Source: Acidimicrobiia bacterium (GTDB lineage Bacteria; Actinomycetota; Acidimicrobiia; IMCC26256; JAGNEX01). From it: DNA of 64,000 nt. Where the stretch lies: NCBI GenBank assembly GCA_020637365.1, contig JACJWE010000001.1, positions 1,332,001 to 1,396,000 on the forward strand. The letters run 5' to 3'. Positions 61,616 through 64,000 of this stretch are shown piece after piece; position 1 is the first letter of the stretch; every line of letters starts with the position of its first letter. Below the pieces are notes generated by a model. It was given only the letters and a program-made list of their open reading frames with translations, ran no database searches and was not told the DNA's origin. Both the position numbers and the translations under genes were made by a program.

Positions 61616-63358
61616 ATGGGCTCGGGAGATACCACGGAAGCGAATTGGTGGACCCATACCCCGGTCTATCAGGTGTATCCACGCTCCTTCGCCGACTCAA
61701 ACGGCGACGGGATCGGCGATATCTCGGGCATCATTGAACGGCTCGACCATCTCGTTACTCTGGGCGTCGGCGCCGTGTGGATCTCACCCTTTTTCGTGAG
61801 CCCGCAACAGGACTTTGGTTATGACATCGCAGATTACGAACGACCCGATCCGACCTACGGCAGCGACGCTGACGTCGACCTACTCATCGCTCGGTGCCAC
61901 GACCGGAACATCAGGGTCATCTTCGATCTCGTCCTCAACCACACGTCGATCCAGCATCCGTGGTTCACCGCATCGCGACGTTCGAGGACCGACCCCTTCC
62001 GAGATTGGTACGTCTGGCGTCCTGGTCGAGGACCCGGCGGCCGACTCCCGCCGAACAACTGGCGAAACATGCTGGGTGGTCGCGGCTGGCATCGCGACCA
62101 CCGCACCGGCGAGTGGTACTGGGCAGCCTTTCTACCGTTTCAACCAGATTTGAACTGGCGCAACCCGGCGGTACGTCAGGCGATGAACTCGATGATTCGG
62201 ATGTGGCTCGACCGAGGTGTCGACGGATTCCGGCTCGACATCTTCAATGCGCTCTTCGAAGACGAGCGTTGCCGACCCAATCCGCGAACGCTCGCCGTTC
62301 CTCGTGAGGACGGCTCGACCTCATGGTTTCAGCGCAACGTCCACAACCTCGATCACCCAGACACCCTCGCCTTCGCCCTCGAACTCCGCACCCTGATCGA
62401 CGGATACGACCCTCCCCGAATGCTGGTCGGTGAGGTCTTCGGCGACGAAGAACACGTTGCGCGGTATTGCCACAACGGCGCGGGACTCAACCTGGTCTTC
62501 TGCTTCGAAACGGTAACGACGCCGCTGAAGGCCTCACGATGGCGTTCTTTGCTCCAGCGCCTCGATACTGCCTTTCCGCCACCGATGGCGCCGACCTGGG
62601 TACATGGCAACCACGACCGTCCGCGCCGGCTCGCCTCGCTCAGCCGAGATCAACATCTCATGCTGTTCGGGCTACAGATTGGGGCCCGGGGCGTTCCGTT
62701 CATCTATCAAGGAGAAGAGATCGGCCTGCCCGAAGCCGACAATCCCCCACGCCATGGGCTCGATCCGGTCGCCCGCAAATTTCGTTGGTCGCCGGGTGCG
62801 GCGGTCGCATTTGCACGCCGCAAGGGCCTCAGCCTGAACCGAGACAACTGCCGCACACCCATGCGTTGGGATCGAACGGAAGGCCTCGGTTTCAGCTCTT
62901 CATCGCCGTGGCTGCCGAGCGGACCGGCCGATTGGCCCACCGTCGCAGACCAAGAGGCGGACCCCACCAGCCGCCTGAACGGCTACCGAGAGTTGTTGGC
63001 ACTCCGCAGTCGGCTGCGAGCCCTGCAGGTCGGAGCGCAACACATCGTTGCCGTACCCGATGCTTCGCCTCTGGTCGGCATCCGAAGGACGGTACCGCCG
63101 TCCCAAGCAGCGGGCCGAGAGGAGTCGCTCGATGCTCGAGACATCGAGATTTGGGCAAACATGTCTGACGGACCCGTCGCCGCGCCTGTTCGGGAAGATG
63201 CCACCATCATCTGGCGTTCGCGTCCTGGCCAGGTTGTGGGTCATGGCGCGCAAACCCGCAATGCTCGTCCCGCGACCGAGACCCTTGCAGCGTTCGAGGT
63301 GGCTCTGTTAGCCGCAAACTCACCGGCCCAACTCTCGATCCGCGACGACCGGGGATGA
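61616..63358 (+). CDS. GH13 alpha-glucosidase / oligo-1,6-glucosidase-like enzyme
   Basis: Cytosolic glycoside hydrolase family 13 (oligosaccharide hydrolase or transglycosidase), 580 residues. ATG 61616 has GGAGGAG six bases upstream, which decides against upstream starts. Conserved regions: VYQVYPRSFADSNGDGIGDI, VIFDLVLNHTS (region I), GVDGFRLDIFNAL (region II, nucleophile Asp208), MLVGEVFGD (region III, acid/base Glu273) and VHGNHDRPR (region IV, Asp334). The QPDLNWRNPAVRQAM region fits alpha-glucosidases acting on alpha-1,4 or alpha-1,6 links or trehalose-related sugars. Its 3' end overlaps the bioB 3' end by 39 bases. Confidence 0.93.
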   Translation: MGSGDTTEANWWTHTPVYQVYPRSFADSNGDGIGDISGIIERLDHLVTLGVGAVWISPFFVSPQQDFGYDIADYERPDPTYGSDADVDLLIARCHDRNIRVIFDLVLNHTSIQHPWFTASRRSRTDPFRDWYVWRPGRGPGGRLPPNNWRNMLGGRGWHRDHRTGEWYWAAFLPFQPDLNWRNPAVRQAMNSMIRMWLDRGVDGFRLDIFNALFEDERCRPNPRTLAVPREDGSTSWFQRNVHNLDHPDTLAFALELRTLIDGYDPPRMLVGEVFGDEEHVARYCHNGAGLNLVFCFETVTTPLKASRWRSLLQRLDTAFPPPMAPTWVHGNHDRPRRLASLSRDQHLMLFGLQIGARGVPFIYQGEEIGLPEADNPPRHGLDPVARKFRWSPGAAVAFARRKGLSLNRDNCRTPMRWDRTEGLGFSSSSPWLPSGPADWPTVADQEADPTSRLNGYRELLALRSRLRALQVGAQHIVAVPDASPLVGIRRTVPPSQAAGREESLDARDIEIWANMSDGPVAAPVREDATIIWRSRPGQVVGHGAQTRNARPATETLAAFEVALLAANSPAQLSIRDDRG

Positions 63359-64000
63359 GCTCAAGTTCGGAGCGAGACGTGACGACAGGCCGGTCGTCAT
63401 ACCCAGACGGTTCAGCAGTGCCGTGTCATCGTCTTCGCCGGGGTTGTCCGTCGTCAACAGGCGATCACCCCAGAAAATGGACGAAGCGCCCGCATGGAAA
63501 CACAACGCCTGTAGCTCGTCGCTCATCTCTGACCGGCCTGCCGAAAGTCGGACGACCGAGTTCGGCATCATGATCCGAGCAGCGGCGACCGTACGCACGA
63601 TGTCGAGACCGTCAAGACGATCCACACCGTCGAGAGGGGTGCCGGGCACCTTGACCAACAGGTTGATAGGAACCGACTCTGGATGTGGGTTTTGCCGAGC
63701 GAGTTGCACGAGAAGACCTGCCCGATCGGCCACGGTTTCACCCATGCCAACGATTCCGCCGCAGCACACCGCGATACCCGCTTCACGCACCGCATCGAGG
63801 GTATCGAGCCTGTCCTGATAGGTCCGGGTCGTGATGATCGACGGATAGAACTCTGGTGAAGTGTCGAGATTGTGGTTGTAAAAGTCCAGGCCAGCCTCGG
63901 CGAGCCTGGCAGCCTGAGCCGGGGTCAGCATGCCCAGAGTCGCGCATGTCTCCATGCCAAACGCACTGACCGCTTCGATACGTTCAGCGACCGCCTCGAC
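63320..64000 (-). CDS. bioB: Biotin synthase, C-terminal part (runs off the window)
   Basis: Radical SAM enzyme inserting sulfur into dethiobiotin. About 226 C-terminal residues are visible: ERIEAVSAFGMETCATLGML, AGLDFYNHNLDTSPEFYPSI, ITTRTYQDRLDTLDAVREAG, VCCGGIVGMGET, PINLLVKVPGTPLDGVD, MPNSVVRLSAGRSEMSDELQ and the 2Fe-2S-site arginine region with CFHAGASSIFWGDRLLTTDN. The radical SAM CxxxCxxC lies beyond base 64000. It is convergent with, and overlaps, the GH13 gene. Confidence 0.93.
   Translation of the reverse strand, partial: VEAVAERIEAVSAFGMETCATLGMLTPAQAARLAEAGLDFYNHNLDTSPEFYPSIITTRTYQDRLDTLDAVREAGIAVCCGGIVGMGETVADRAGLLVQLARQNPHPESVPINLLVKVPGTPLDGVDRLDGLDIVRTVAAARIMMPNSVVRLSAGRSEMSDELQALCFHAGASSIFWGDRLLTTDNPGEDDDTALLNRLGMTTGLSSRLAPNLSSSPVVADRELGR

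Noticed and set aside
1..64000. Mobile element, prophage or defence island
   Set aside because: No transposase, integrase, restriction, toxin-antitoxin or phage structural gene was recognised anywhere in the window.

Overview
The window is high-GC DNA from an actinobacterium, most likely of an acidimicrobial-type lineage. The supporting markers are a mycothiol-dependent formaldehyde dehydrogenase, a WhiB regulator, a proteasome activator ending in GQYL, a class II DAHP synthase, two F420-type LLM oxidoreductases, a DUF3107 protein, a PdtaS-type kinase and the actinobacterial gene order argS-lysA-hom-thrC...rho-rpmE-prfA. It is chromosomal: no integrase, transposase, phage gene or CRISPR array was seen.

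Layout. 1-14 kb (mostly minus strand): prfA, an unrecognised protein, a DUF1385 membrane protein, rpmE, rho, an ApgM-family protein that may supply the missing homoserine kinase, a lipoprotein sugar dehydrogenase (plus strand), thrC, hom, lysA and argS. 14-24 kb (mostly plus): gmd, tRNA-Arg, an AlkB-like dioxygenase, an acyl-CoA ligase, purE, a short-chain dehydrogenase, bpa, DAHP synthase, dapA (minus), a lipid kinase and whiB. 24-29 kb (minus): pdtaS, a pair of Get3/ArsA ATPases, DUF3107 and mrp. 29.6-35 kb: an unusual group made of a cysteine desulfurase homologue lacking its PLP lysine, a LysM membrane protein, a channel-like membrane protein and a pseudokinase with an extracellular repeat domain. 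35-44 kb (minus): LLM oxidoreductase, a double PhoU/RCK protein and a complete peptide-type ABC importer. 44-47 kb: a cytochrome P450 fused in frame to a TetR regulator, and citrate synthase. 47-53 kb (plus): amidase, class II aldolase, class III aminotransferase and FGGY kinase. 53-64 kb: tandem universal stress protein, LLM oxidoreductase, MBL hydrolase plus mscR, a membrane-anchored PQQ-type propeller, oligoendopeptidase, GH13 glucosidase and the 3' part of bioB.

About eighteen single-base indels, nearly all in short C/G runs, break otherwise well-conserved genes, including the essential prfA and rho. This looks like sequencing error rather than gene decay, so such genes are annotated here across their full reconstructed span. 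Several intergenic regions carry short tandem or dispersed repeats (13, 14 and 17 bp tandem arrays, and a 50 bp dispersed element) that the genes do not explain.
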